Shown: positions 8,571 to 15,407, counted from the stretch's first letter. The stretch is 64,000 nucleotides of DNA from JBEIGE01 sp040382055 (GCA_040382055.1 JBEIGE010000014.1:1-64000); one strand, 5' to 3'. Numbers and translations are program-made. Notes: a model not told the origin generated them from the sequence alone.

Positions 8571-8914
8571 TGTCTGCAAGCTGCTATGTGCCAAACGCAG
8601 GTGATGTGGTCTGGCTGGAGTTTGATCCGCAAGCCGGGCATGAGCAAGCAGGCCATCGCCCTGCATTGGTCATCAGCCCGGCCAGTTACAACGGTAAATC
8701 TGGCCTGATGGTTTGCTGCCCCATGACTACCAAAATCAAAGGGCACCCGTTTGAGGTGGTGACCCAAGTGGATGGCCTTGAATGCGCCGTATTGTCAGAT
8801 CAAGTGAAATCCCTGGATTGGAAAGTGCGCAAGGCCAAGAAAAAAGCCACCGTACCCGCGCACGTGATGCTGCACGTCAGAGCCAAGATGAAAGCCCTAC
8901 TCATGGTGGGCTGA
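8564..8914 (+). CDS. mazF: MazF/PemK-family mRNA interferase toxin
   Basis: A 116-residue MazF/PemK toxin, a sequence-specific endoribonuclease. 'VPNAGDVVWLEFDPQAGHEQ' (about 9-28) and 'RPALVISPASYNGKSGLMVC' (about 32-51) are the family's first two conserved strands, and 'PMTTKIKGHPFEV' holds the catalytic T-x-x-K region. 'LSDQVKSLDWKVRKAKK' is the third block. Two in-frame ATGs (8564, 8570) can serve; both overlap the mazE stop. The last ~45 bases (8871-8915) recur three more times downstream, at 9301, 10054 and 10739, and most of the gene recurs as a deleted copy at 10581. This copy appears functional. Confidence 0.92.
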   Translation: MVMSASCYVPNAGDVVWLEFDPQAGHEQAGHRPALVISPASYNGKSGLMVCCPMTTKIKGHPFEVVTQVDGLECAVLSDQVKSLDWKVRKAKKKATVPAHVMLHVRAKMKALLMVG

Positions 8915-8966
8915 GGCCGCCAGTATCTTTGCGGGAGGGGTTGAGGTGGGCAATACAATAAAAAAA

Positions 8967-9090
8967 ATGCAAATCGAATTTACTCAACATGCGCATGTTG
9001 TTACGGGTAATTTGTGAGAATGGTGTGGTCGTTACCGTGATAACTGTTATGGCGACCAGCAAGTTGGAAAAATATGGAGTGATCCCATGA
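8967..9090 (+). pseudogene. Remnant of a DUF4258 (toxin-like) gene with its middle deleted
   Basis: ATG 8967 opens 'MQIEFTQHAHVV', the usual start of DUF4258 proteins, but the frame stops at 9015. From about 9010, in another frame, the DNA encodes 'ENGVVVTVITVMATSKLEKY' and a stop at 9088-9090, which is the normal DUF4258 ending. So both ends survive, joined with a frame change, and roughly half of the usual length is missing. The final TGA overlaps the ATG of the DUF2283 gene, the coupling usual for DUF4258-DUF2283 pairs. A perfect 16-base palindrome (8985-9000) lies at the junction. The domain assignment comes from pattern recognition. Confidence 0.62.
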
Positions 9091-9287
9091 AAATTGAATA
9101 TGACCCCAAAGCTGATGCCATGTACATCCGATTGCTAGCGGGTACCGTGGTCGAGAGTGACGAGGTGCGGCCCGGTGTGGTTTTTGACTTTGACGTTGCC
9201 GGTCGCGTGCTTGGCATTGAAATGCTGGATGTTAGCCAACGAACCGATAACCCACGTGAGCTGGCCATGGAGTTGGTGGGGATGTAA
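9087..9287 (+). CDS. DUF2283 small protein (partner of DUF4258)
   Basis: The 66-residue protein begins 'MKIEYDPKADAMYIRL' and contains 'VVFDFDVAGRVLGIEMLDVS', the complete DUF2283 domain. Members usually sit directly downstream of DUF4258 genes and are thought to form a toxin-antitoxin-like pair, though their biochemistry is little known. Here the partner is broken (8967-9090) while this gene is intact. It starts in the ATGA overlap with the remnant, preceded by GGAG at about 9076. A second copy of its last codons recurs at 9351-9373, just after a mazF-tail repeat. Confidence 0.8.
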   Translation: MKIEYDPKADAMYIRLLAGTVVESDEVRPGVVFDFDVAGRVLGIEMLDVSQRTDNPRELAMELVGM

Positions 9288-9300
9288 TTGATTGGGCGTT

Positions 9301-9350
9301 TGCACGTCAGAGCCAAGATGAAAGCCCTGCTCTTGGTGGGCTGAGGCAGC
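9301..9350 (+). repeat. mazF-tail repeat, copy B
   Basis: From 9301 the DNA matches the 3' end of the intact mazF (8871-8915), including its stop codon, with two mismatches over about 44 bases. It carries no reading frame of its own. It follows the DUF2283 gene directly and extends into 'gaggcagcgag', which it shares with copy C at 10054 but not with the intact gene. Confidence 0.85.
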
Positions 9351-9373
9351 GAGCTGGCATGGAATTGGTGGGT
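9351..9373 (+). repeat. Duplicated fragment of the DUF2283 3' end
   Basis: The stretch 'gagctggcatggaattggtg' closely matches the last codons of the DUF2283 gene at 9257-9281 (one base missing, one changed). It abuts the mazF-tail repeat B. It suggests that a second DUF2283 module once ended here or that the module end was duplicated. The rest of 9374-9454 shows only the GAGGAG ribosome site of the next gene. Confidence 0.55.
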
Positions 9374-9454
9374 GATCGTGTAAGAGGTTTAAGGCTCACG
9401 GGGATCATGGGAAGTGATGCAAAATCGTTGTCTGATTAATGAGGAGATGCAAAC

Positions 9455-9673
9455 ATGAGCAGGATTACTCTGGAGCCAGGAAAACGGGGCGGTCGGCCAT
9501 GCATCCGTGGTTTGCGCATTACGGTGTATGACGTGTTGTCCATGTTGTCCAATGGCATGACGCAACAGGAATTATTGGCGGACTTCCCGGAACTGGAGCC
9601 TGAGGACGTGCTGGCGGTGCTAGCTTTCGCGGCGGACCGCGAGCACAAGGTCTTTTCCCTGGCAGTTCAATGA
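9455..9673 (+). CDS. DUF433 protein (putative antitoxin)
   Basis: The 72-residue protein starts 'MSRITLEPGKRGGRPCIRGL' and continues with 'ITVYDVLSMLSNGMTQQELL', a complete DUF433 domain with a predicted winged/helix-turn-helix fold. DUF433 proteins are commonly encoded just upstream of DUF5615 PIN-like proteins and are considered their antitoxins by association. A strong GAGGAG site lies nine bases before ATG 9455. The stop overlaps the ATG of the next gene (ATGA), so the pair is translationally coupled. Confidence 0.82.
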   Translation: MSRITLEPGKRGGRPCIRGLRITVYDVLSMLSNGMTQQELLADFPELEPEDVLAVLAFAADREHKVFSLAVQ

Positions 9674-10008
9674 AGCTGCTTCTAGACGAAAACCTGTCGC
9701 GGCGTTTGGTCCCTTTTCTCCAGCATGAATTCCCTGGTAGTTCTCAGGTTGCCCTTATTGGGCTTGAGTCGGCATCAGATGCAGAAATCTGGCAAGTGGC
9801 GAGAGAGCAGGATTTTGTCATCGTTACCCGTGATTCTGATTTTGAAGAGTTGTCATTGGTCTGGGGTCAGCCGCCCAAAGTGATTTGGCTCAAGATCAGA
9901 AACCAGTCTCGAGCTAATACGCTCAAGATACTTTTGGATCACCAATTGCTGATTGAAGAAGCTTTGGTAAACCAAAAGCAGGCATGTGTAGAAATTTCTG
10001 GGGAGTGA
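9670..10008 (+). CDS. DUF5615 PIN-like protein (putative toxin)
   Basis: The 112-residue protein begins 'MKLLLDENLSRRLVPFLQ', the DUF5615 signature whose DEN resembles the first acidic site of PIN ribonucleases. 'DFVIVTRDSDFEELS' (about 52-66) supplies the conserved T-x-D-x-D-F motif. The family is thought to be a mini-PIN nuclease and usually pairs with DUF433. This copy is full length and, unlike three other toxin genes in the island, shows no internal loss. It is followed by a mazF-tail repeat at 10054. Confidence 0.8.
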   Translation: MKLLLDENLSRRLVPFLQHEFPGSSQVALIGLESASDAEIWQVAREQDFVIVTRDSDFEELSLVWGQPPKVIWLKIRNQSRANTLKILLDHQLLIEEALVNQKQACVEISGE

Positions 10009-10053
10009 GTCGATTTCCCCTGATGACTCCATGCACGCAAGGTGCAGCTAGAC

Positions 10054-10102
10054 CGTCAGAGCCAAGATGAAAGCCCTGCTTATGGTGGGCTGAGGCAGCG
10101 AG
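10054..10102 (+). repeat. mazF-tail repeat, copy C
   Basis: This 49-base segment matches the mazF 3' end with two mismatches over about 43 bases and shares the extra 'agcgag' with copy B (9301). It follows the DUF433/DUF5615 module and precedes parD. It has no start codon in the mazF frame and is not a gene. Confidence 0.85.
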
Positions 10103-10148
10103 ACAGGGCCGTGTGCTGGACAAAGCCTGTTGGCCGAATAATAATAGT

Positions 10149-10160
10149 TAACAACTGTTA
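10149..10160. promoter_or_regulatory. Short palindrome upstream of parD (candidate operator)
   Basis: TAACA and TGTTA face each other across two bases, about ten bases before the parD start, with a weak GGAAAA ribosome site between. ParD proteins are ribbon-helix-helix repressors of their own promoters, so this is a plausible operator. It is short, and the AT-rich context makes chance occurrence possible. Confidence 0.4.
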
Positions 10161-10170
10161 GGAAAACTTT

Positions 10171-10437
10171 ATGCCCACCAGTGTTGCACTAAGCCCCCAT
10201 TTTGAGACCTTCATCCGCGACCAGGTCGAAAGCGGGCGCTACAACAACGTCAGTGAAGTCGTCCGTGCCGGACTGAGATTGCTCGAGGATACCGAGCGCC
10301 AGCAGGCCATCCAACTCCAAACGCTGAGAAATGATATCGCCGCAGGCAAGGCCAGTGGTGCAGCCCTTGCGGCTGAACCAGTGTTTGATCGACTACAAGC
10401 CAAATACGTACAGCAGGCGACTCGCCAAGCGCGCTAA
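10171..10437 (+). CDS. parD: ParD-family antitoxin (ribbon-helix-helix)
   Basis: A complete 88-residue type II antitoxin of the ParD/CopG group. 'VALSPHFETFIRDQVESGRY' followed by 'NNVSEVVRAGLRLLED' is the ParD signature: a short DNA-binding strand, then the two helices of the ribbon-helix-helix fold. The C-terminal half, with 'AIQLQTLRNDIAAGKASGAA', is the toxin-binding arm. The stop overlaps the start of parE by one base. Since the adjacent parE is internally deleted, this antitoxin has lost its local target and may be relaxed or may neutralise a ParE elsewhere (inference). Confidence 0.88.
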   Translation: MPTSVALSPHFETFIRDQVESGRYNNVSEVVRAGLRLLEDTERQQAIQLQTLRNDIAAGKASGAALAAEPVFDRLQAKYVQQATRQAR

Positions 10438-10580
10438 TGCAGTTGCTCTTCACGCCCTTGGCAGCGTTCGATCTTGAGGAGATAGGCGACTACATTGCAA
10501 AAGACAACCCCGTTCAGGTCACCATTGTTCGCATATTGCACGGTGCACGCGATATTCCCGTCGTCTTGAACCCCTCGTAA
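10437..10580 (+). pseudogene. Internally deleted parE toxin (47 codons, in frame)
   Basis: The frame begins at ATG 10437, overlapping the parD stop, with 'MQLLFTPLAAFDLEEIGDYI', the normal ParE start (alpha helix ending 'AKDNP'). It then jumps to 'IVRILHGARDIPVVLN', the normal ParE end, and stops at 10578-10580. ParE is usually 95-100 residues, so about 50 central residues, including the core beta strands, are gone. The junction preserves frame, giving a 47-residue open frame. The product can hardly be an active gyrase-poisoning toxin. It might still bind ParD, since the surviving N-terminal helix is part of the ParD interface in this family (inference). Confidence 0.78.
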
Positions 10581-10768
10581 ATGCATTGCTATGTTCCCGA
10601 TGCAGGTGACGTGGTCTGGCTGGTGCTTGATCCGCAAGCCAGGCATGAGTCAGCAGGCCATCGCCCTGCATTGGTAATTAGCCCGGCCAGTTACAACGGT
10701 AAATCAGGCAAGCCACCGTACCCGCGCAGGTGATGCTGCACGTCAGAGCCAAGATGAAAGCCCTACTA
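10581..10768 (+). pseudogene. Second mazF copy with 139-base internal deletion (includes mazF-tail copy D)
   Basis: Directly after the parE stop, ATG 10581 opens 'MHCYVPDAGDVVWLVLDPQA', closely matching MazF residues 6-24 of the gene at 8564. After 'SPASYNGKSG' the DNA skips what corresponds to 8705-8843 of the intact gene and resumes at the tail; the loss is not a multiple of three, so the frame ends at 10731-10733. Homology continues to about 10767, through 'gccaagatgaaagccctac', then stops abruptly in AT-rich DNA. No mazE accompanies it. This is the clearest evidence that the mazF-tail repeats in the island come from real mazF copies. Confidence 0.88.
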
Positions 10769-10819
10769 TATTAAATATAGATGTGTATAAAATATATGTT
10801 TTCATAGTATTTAAATTTT

Positions 10820-11197
10820 ATGCCTAAAACCGCTCGTGCCCTTTTGCAGTTGCCACCTGCCACTGCTGCAGCCATCGAAAAGTTGGGCGCAGATTTGGCG
10901 GTGGCACGTTTGCGGCGCAAGGAGTCTTTGAAAACATGGGCTCAGCGCATGGGGGTGTCAGTGCCCACGCTGCAGCGGCTGGAGGCGGGTGATCCAGCGG
11001 TAGGCATTGGCATTGTGGCAACGGCACTGTGGCTGATTCAGCGCGATGGCGCGCTGGGCCAGTTGGCTGCGCCCGAACTGGACCGGGGCGCCATCGAGTT
11101 GGATATTCGCCAGGCGCAGGCGCTGGGGCGCGCACGGGCACAGGCTTCTGCGCAGTCGCGCTCCACGGCCCGTGGGCCAAGTACCAAACAGGCTTGA
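10820..11197 (+). CDS. hipB: HipB-like XRE-family regulator/antitoxin
   Basis: A 125-residue helix-turn-helix protein. 'LGADLAVARLRRKESLKTWA' and 'RMGVSVPTLQRLEAGDPAVG' (about 22-62) form the XRE-type DNA-binding domain. The tail is Ala/Arg-rich and probably disordered. It is encoded three bases upstream of hipA in the same direction, the standard hipBA order in which HipB binds DNA and HipA. The upstream DNA (10767-10819) is strongly AT-rich and includes TATATT-A-AATATA, a possible operator. Its high GC content contrasts with that promoter. The symbol is assigned from position and fold. Confidence 0.75.
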   Translation: MPKTARALLQLPPATAAAIEKLGADLAVARLRRKESLKTWAQRMGVSVPTLQRLEAGDPAVGIGIVATALWLIQRDGALGQLAAPELDRGAIELDIRQAQALGRARAQASAQSRSTARGPSTKQA

Positions 11198-11200
11198 CCT

Positions 11201-12520
11201 ATGCGGTTGGATGACCTGTATGTGTGGTTTTTGGCCGATCCTGTTGCGCCGCGTTATGTGGGTGCGCTCAAGTTGGTGGCGGCGGGTAAGGGGGTTTCGC
11301 TGCAATACGGCCCCGATTGGCTGGCCAGTGGTTTTGCGCTGAGCGAAGATTTGCCGCTGATCGACACCGAGTTTTTGCCGCAGGGGCGTTTGGGGGCGGA
11401 TGCACTGCGTGCGGTGGGGGCGGTAGATGATGCGCGCCCCGACCGCTGGGGCGAAAAGGTCATTCGCTTTGTGGACAAACCACAGCGTTTGTCCTTGATG
11501 GAGTACCTGTATTACGCGGGGGACGACCGCTTTGGGGCACTGGGGGTGTCTACCTCGGCCAGCGTATATATTCCAAGGGCATTGGGGCCGTTGCCCCGGC
11601 TGGAAGATGCGCAGCAATTGAGCGAGGTCGCGGCCAAGATCGAAGCGTCGGAGCCGCTGTCGGCCCTGGAGGCCCGGATCATGGCGGGTGGCGGCAGCCC
11701 TTTGGGCGGGGCCAAGCCCAAGGCGCTGATCACCATCGATGGTCATCAGTGGGTGATCAAGTTTTTCAATAACGAACCGGTGGATGCCCCTTTGGTGGAG
11801 CACGCGACCATGACGCTGGCGGCGCGTGCGGGCATTACAGTGGCCGATACGCAAGTGGTACGTTTGTCAGGCTTGCATGCGGTGGCTATTCGCCGTTTTG
11901 ACCGTACGGCAGGCGGTGGCCGGATTCACAGTGTGTCGGCAGGCACGGCTATTCGGGCCGCTACGGCTGCAGGCCAAGAGCCTGAGTTGGGTTATCCCGA
12001 GCTGGCGCGCTTGTTGCGCCGGGCGGGCGTGGCGATCAATGGCGCTAATTTGCAAGACGCCCGCGAGTTGTTTCGCCGCATGGTGTTCAATATTTTGATG
12101 GACAACACCGATGACCACGAAAAAAACCATTCGCTCTTGGTGGTAGCCCCTTTTGAGCATGGACGCCTGAGGCTGGCACCGGCCTACGATGTCTTGCCTA
12201 CCCATTCGGGTCAGGGTTACCAGGAGTTCATTTGCGGTGTGCAGGGGCGCGATTCAACGCTGGACAATGCAATGAGCGAATGCGATGCATTTGCCTTGAC
12301 GCCTGCCGAAGCTGCGTCTGAGGTGGTTCGTGTCGTGACAGTGGTCAACACCTGGAAGTCGCACTTTGCGGAGGTGGGCGTTAGCTCGCGTGACATCGAG
12401 AGTTTGGCGCAGCAAATTGACGGTGACTATCTTCTGCAGCAGCGCGCCGGTTTTGAGCCCGGGCGTTTTGTGTCCCCCCCTGGCAAGAGGTCACGCAAGA
12501 GCCCGTTCAGGGTCAAGTGA
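11201..12520 (+). CDS. hipA: HipA-family serine/threonine kinase toxin
   Basis: A full-length (439 residues) HipA kinase. The N-terminal subdomain begins 'MRLDDLYVWFLADP'. Near residues 162-175 'GGGSPLGGAKPKA' corresponds to the ATP-binding/autophosphorylation loop. 'NILMDNTDDHEKNHSLL' (about 297-313) is the catalytic loop with D and N, and 'LAPAYDVLPT' (about 325-334) carries the metal-binding aspartate. Such kinases phosphorylate a translation factor, as E. coli HipA does glutamyl-tRNA synthetase, and cause dormancy. All key residues appear present, so unlike its broken neighbours this toxin looks active. It is preceded by its HipB-like partner. Confidence 0.88.
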   Translation: MRLDDLYVWFLADPVAPRYVGALKLVAAGKGVSLQYGPDWLASGFALSEDLPLIDTEFLPQGRLGADALRAVGAVDDARPDRWGEKVIRFVDKPQRLSLMEYLYYAGDDRFGALGVSTSASVYIPRALGPLPRLEDAQQLSEVAAKIEASEPLSALEARIMAGGGSPLGGAKPKALITIDGHQWVIKFFNNEPVDAPLVEHATMTLAARAGITVADTQVVRLSGLHAVAIRRFDRTAGGGRIHSVSAGTAIRAATAAGQEPELGYPELARLLRRAGVAINGANLQDARELFRRMVFNILMDNTDDHEKNHSLLVVAPFEHGRLRLAPAYDVLPTHSGQGYQEFICGVQGRDSTLDNAMSECDAFALTPAEAASEVVRVVTVVNTWKSHFAEVGVSSRDIESLAQQIDGDYLLQQRAGFEPGRFVSPPGKRSRKSPFRVK

Positions 12521-12561
12521 CCACCTGGATGGCGCAAAATAGGCACTGACGGAGTTTCATC

Positions 12562-12588
12562 ATGAACACAATCAAACGCAAACCATGA
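12562..12588 (+). other. Eight-codon upstream reading frame overlapping the CapD-like start
   Basis: ATG 12562, eight bases after a GGAG, encodes MNTIKRKP and stops at 12586-12588, overlapping the ATG (12585) of the large dehydratase gene as ATGA. The dehydratase itself has no obvious ribosome site, so this mini-frame may deliver ribosomes by termination-reinitiation. The frame and spacing are visible; function is inferred. Confidence 0.35.
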
Positions 12589-14564
12589 TCCACAGACTTA
12601 GCCGTTTTGCCGCGCCCGCCCTGGCCTTGCCGCGCCCGGTCAAGCGTGGGGTGGTGCTGGCGCTGGACACCGGCCTTTGCGTGCTGTCGGTGTGGTTGGC
12701 GTTTTACCTGCGCACGGGTGAATGGGTATCACTGGCGGGGCCTGCCCTGTGGGCGGTGCTGGCCGCTTTGGTGCTGGCGCTGCCCATCTTTATTACCTCG
12801 GGGCTGTACCGCGCCATCTTTCGCTACAGCGGAATGCCCGCCATGGTGGCGGTGGCGCGTGCCTCGTTGCTGTATGGCACTGCGTATGCCGCCATCTTCA
12901 CCTTTTGGGGTGTGGATGGCGTGCCGCGCACCATCGGTCTGATCCAGCCCCTGTTGCTGCTGCTGCTGGTGGGGGCTTCCCGCGCTGCGGCGCGGGTGTG
13001 GCTGGGTGGTCTGTACCACCTGCAGTTGCGCAAGGCGGCCTTGCCGCAAGCCCTTGTTTACGGTGCTGGCAGTGCTGGCCGGGAGCTGGCAGCGGCCATG
13101 GCCAACAGCCCCGAGATTCGTGCAGTAGGTTTTTTGGACGACGACGACCGGCTGCATGGCCATGTGCTCGACGGCCTGCCCATCCACAACCCGGCCGATT
13201 TAGCCGAAATTCTGAACGCCGCGCCCATCACCGATGTGCTACTGGCACTGCCCAGTGCGTCGCGCCAGCGGCGCAACGACATTCTGAACAAACTCAAACC
13301 CCACAAAGTGGCGGTGCGTACCCTGCCGGGCCTGAGCGACATTGCCACCGGCAAGGTGAGCATGAGCGATGTGCGCGAGCTGGACATTGACGACCTCTTG
13401 GGCCGAGAGCCCGTCAAACCCAATGGACTGCTGCTCAACCTCAACACCTTCGGCAAAACCGTGCTGGTCACGGGTGCCGGGGGCAGCATTGGCAGCGAGT
13501 TGTGCCGGCAAATCCTCAAGACCCAACCCAAGCAGATGCTGCTGGTGGAGATGAGTGAATTTGCGCTTTACCAGATTCACCAGGATTTGCAGGCCATTTT
13601 GGCGGGCGAGCAGCCCGAAGTCGAGATCGTGCCCCTGCTGGCCTCGGTGTGTGATGAGGTTCGCATGCACGAGATCATGGACACCTGGAAGCCGCACACC
13701 ATTTACCATGCGGCGGCCTACAAGCATGTGCCCCTGGTGGAGCACAACCCGGCAGAAGGTGTGCGCAACAACGTCTGGGGCACCCGGGTGTGCGCGCAAG
13801 CCGCCATGCGCAGCAGTGTGCGCAATTTTGTGCTGGTGAGTACCGACAAGGCGGTGCGCCCCACCAACATCATGGGTGCTACCAAGCGCCTGGCCGAGAT
13901 GGTGCTGCAAGCCCTGGCGGTGGTTAACGCAGCAGTAGCCGGACAAGGGGGCAGGGCACCTGGCGGCAGAACCACCTTCTCCATGGTGCGCTTTGGCAAT
14001 GTGCTGGGCTCAAGCGGCTCGGTGGTGCCGCTGTTTCGGGAGCAAATCAAAAACGGCGGGCCCATCACCCTCACGCACCCCGAAATTACCCGCTACTTCA
14101 TGACCATCCCCGAGGCCGCGCAGCTGGTCATACAGGCCGGTGCCATGGGTCAGGGCGGCGATGTGTTTGTGCTGGACATGGGGCAGCCGGTAAGAATTAT
14201 TGATCTGGCCCGGCGCATGGTGGAGCTGTCTGGCCTGAGCGTGCGCGATGAACTGCAGCCCGATGGCGACATTGAACTGGCAGTAACAGGCCTGCGCCCC
14301 GGCGAAAAGCTGTATGAAGAACTGCTGATTGGCGACAACCCCAAGCCCACCCAGCACCCGCGCATCATGAAAGCGCACGAGCAGTTCCTGAGCTGGTCGC
14401 AGTTGGAGCAAAAACTCAATGCCTTGAACATTGCCATGAGCGTGAACGATGTACCGGTCATCCGCGCCATGCTCAAAGACCTGGTCAGCGGCTACCAGCC
14501 CAGCGGTGAGGTGGTGGACTGGGTGCACATGGCCCTGGAGCGCGAAGCGCTGGCCAACGAATAA
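12585..14564 (+). CDS. WbpM/CapD-like membrane nucleotide-sugar 4,6-dehydratase
   Basis: A 659-residue inner-membrane enzyme. Four hydrophobic helices fill residues about 20-125. 'LVYGAGSAGRELAAAMA' (about 153) is the first Rossmann site, and 'VLVTGAGGSIGSELCRQIL' (about 296) binds NAD in the catalytic short-chain dehydrogenase domain. 'YHAAAYKHVPLVEHNP' and 'VSTDKAVRPTNIMGATKRLA' (about 420-440) provide the active-site residues typical of this branch, where the classical SDR tyrosine is replaced. Homologues dehydrate UDP-GlcNAc to UDP-4-keto-6-deoxy-GlcNAc, a precursor of QuiNAc or FucNAc, matching a WecA-like transferase such as the one at 7119. Length and motifs are standard. Confidence 0.9.
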   Translation: MIHRLSRFAAPALALPRPVKRGVVLALDTGLCVLSVWLAFYLRTGEWVSLAGPALWAVLAALVLALPIFITSGLYRAIFRYSGMPAMVAVARASLLYGTAYAAIFTFWGVDGVPRTIGLIQPLLLLLLVGASRAAARVWLGGLYHLQLRKAALPQALVYGAGSAGRELAAAMANSPEIRAVGFLDDDDRLHGHVLDGLPIHNPADLAEILNAAPITDVLLALPSASRQRRNDILNKLKPHKVAVRTLPGLSDIATGKVSMSDVRELDIDDLLGREPVKPNGLLLNLNTFGKTVLVTGAGGSIGSELCRQILKTQPKQMLLVEMSEFALYQIHQDLQAILAGEQPEVEIVPLLASVCDEVRMHEIMDTWKPHTIYHAAAYKHVPLVEHNPAEGVRNNVWGTRVCAQAAMRSSVRNFVLVSTDKAVRPTNIMGATKRLAEMVLQALAVVNAAVAGQGGRAPGGRTTFSMVRFGNVLGSSGSVVPLFREQIKNGGPITLTHPEITRYFMTIPEAAQLVIQAGAMGQGGDVFVLDMGQPVRIIDLARRMVELSGLSVRDELQPDGDIELAVTGLRPGEKLYEELLIGDNPKPTQHPRIMKAHEQFLSWSQLEQKLNALNIAMSVNDVPVIRAMLKDLVSGYQPSGEVVDWVHMALEREALANE

Positions 14565-14594
14565 ACGCACACGCACTGACAAGGTCAAGCCAGC

Positions 14595-15362
14595 GTGTTT
14601 GTTGCATCCCAATTGCTTTCGGCCATCACCCAGCCTCTGTTCTGGTTGGCCTTGGGCTGGGCGCTGGCCTTGCTGCTGCTGGGCTCCAAGCGCTGGCGGC
14701 GCACGGCCTTGGGCCTGCTGTGGGTGGGTTTGGCGGTGCTGGGCCTTTTGGGTTTCAGGGCTGTGCCCGACGCCTTGTTGCGCCCTTTGGAGAACCGCTA
14801 CCCCGTGCCTACGGCCCAAGACGTGAGCCGCCATGTGGGCATGATCGTGCTGGGCGGTGCCACCGGACACCCCGGCGTGTTTTTGGCGCATGGCCAAGTG
14901 CCTTTGGGCGAAGCCGCTGAGCGCATGAGTGTGCCTGTGGGCCTGATGCGCCAATACCCGCAGCTGGCGCTGGTGTTCTCGGGCGGGGAAGGTCGCCTGT
15001 TGGCCACCGGCACCACCGAGGCCGAGCTGGCGCGTGCTTTCTACCAGGCCCAGGGTGTGGACATGGGCCGGGTGACGCTGGAAGCCAACTCGCGCACCAC
15101 CCGCGAAAACGCCCGCCAGGTGGCCCAGCTGCTGGGCGAGCGCTGCCAACAGCCCTGGCTGCTGGTCACATCAGCCTGGCATATGCCGCGCAGCATGGCC
15201 GAATTTGAAGCCCTGGGCTGCAAGGTTACCGCCTACCCGGTGGACTTTAGAACCGGCCCCACGACAGCTCTGACCGAATACACCCTGGCCCACAGCCTGC
15301 TGACCTGGCAGACTGCCTTGCATGAGTGGCTGGGCCTGTGGGTGTATGGCGTGACGCGATGA
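14595..15362 (+). CDS. YdcF/ElyC-like DUF218 membrane protein
   Basis: The 255-residue protein starts at GTG 14595. Two hydrophobic segments (about 12-32 and 36-54) anchor it in the membrane. The DUF218 domain follows: 'MIVLGGATGHPGVFLA' (about 82), 'LVFSGGEGRLLATGTTEAE' (about 130), 'EANSRTTRENARQVAQLL' (about 160) and 'LLVTSAWHMPRSM' (about 190). ElyC and related proteins affect envelope polysaccharide and peptidoglycan synthesis at the lipid-carrier level. The tight position after the dehydratase gene fits a polysaccharide role, but the reaction is unknown. Confidence 0.82.
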   Translation: MFVASQLLSAITQPLFWLALGWALALLLLGSKRWRRTALGLLWVGLAVLGLLGFRAVPDALLRPLENRYPVPTAQDVSRHVGMIVLGGATGHPGVFLAHGQVPLGEAAERMSVPVGLMRQYPQLALVFSGGEGRLLATGTTEAELARAFYQAQGVDMGRVTLEANSRTTRENARQVAQLLGERCQQPWLLVTSAWHMPRSMAEFEALGCKVTAYPVDFRTGPTTALTEYTLAHSLLTWQTALHEWLGLWVYGVTR

Positions 15363-15407
15363 GGCAGTGACTCGTTGTTGGCTGCTTTGTTAAACAGGAA
15401 GAGCAAA

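Noticed and set aside
9301..10102. mazF-tail repeats as integron attC sites
   Set aside because: They look like cassette borders, but they lack the inverted core sites and folding of attC, they equal the coding end of mazF, and there is no integrase gene in the window.
14010..15149. Long minus-strand open frame (379 codons) opposite the dehydratase/YdcF genes
   Set aside because: It is a GC-driven shadow: low-complexity His/Gln/Gly-rich translation, no family likeness, and complete overlap with two well-supported genes. The same applies to long antisense frames at 10958-11854, 22140-23267, 27085-27924 and 28111-29151.
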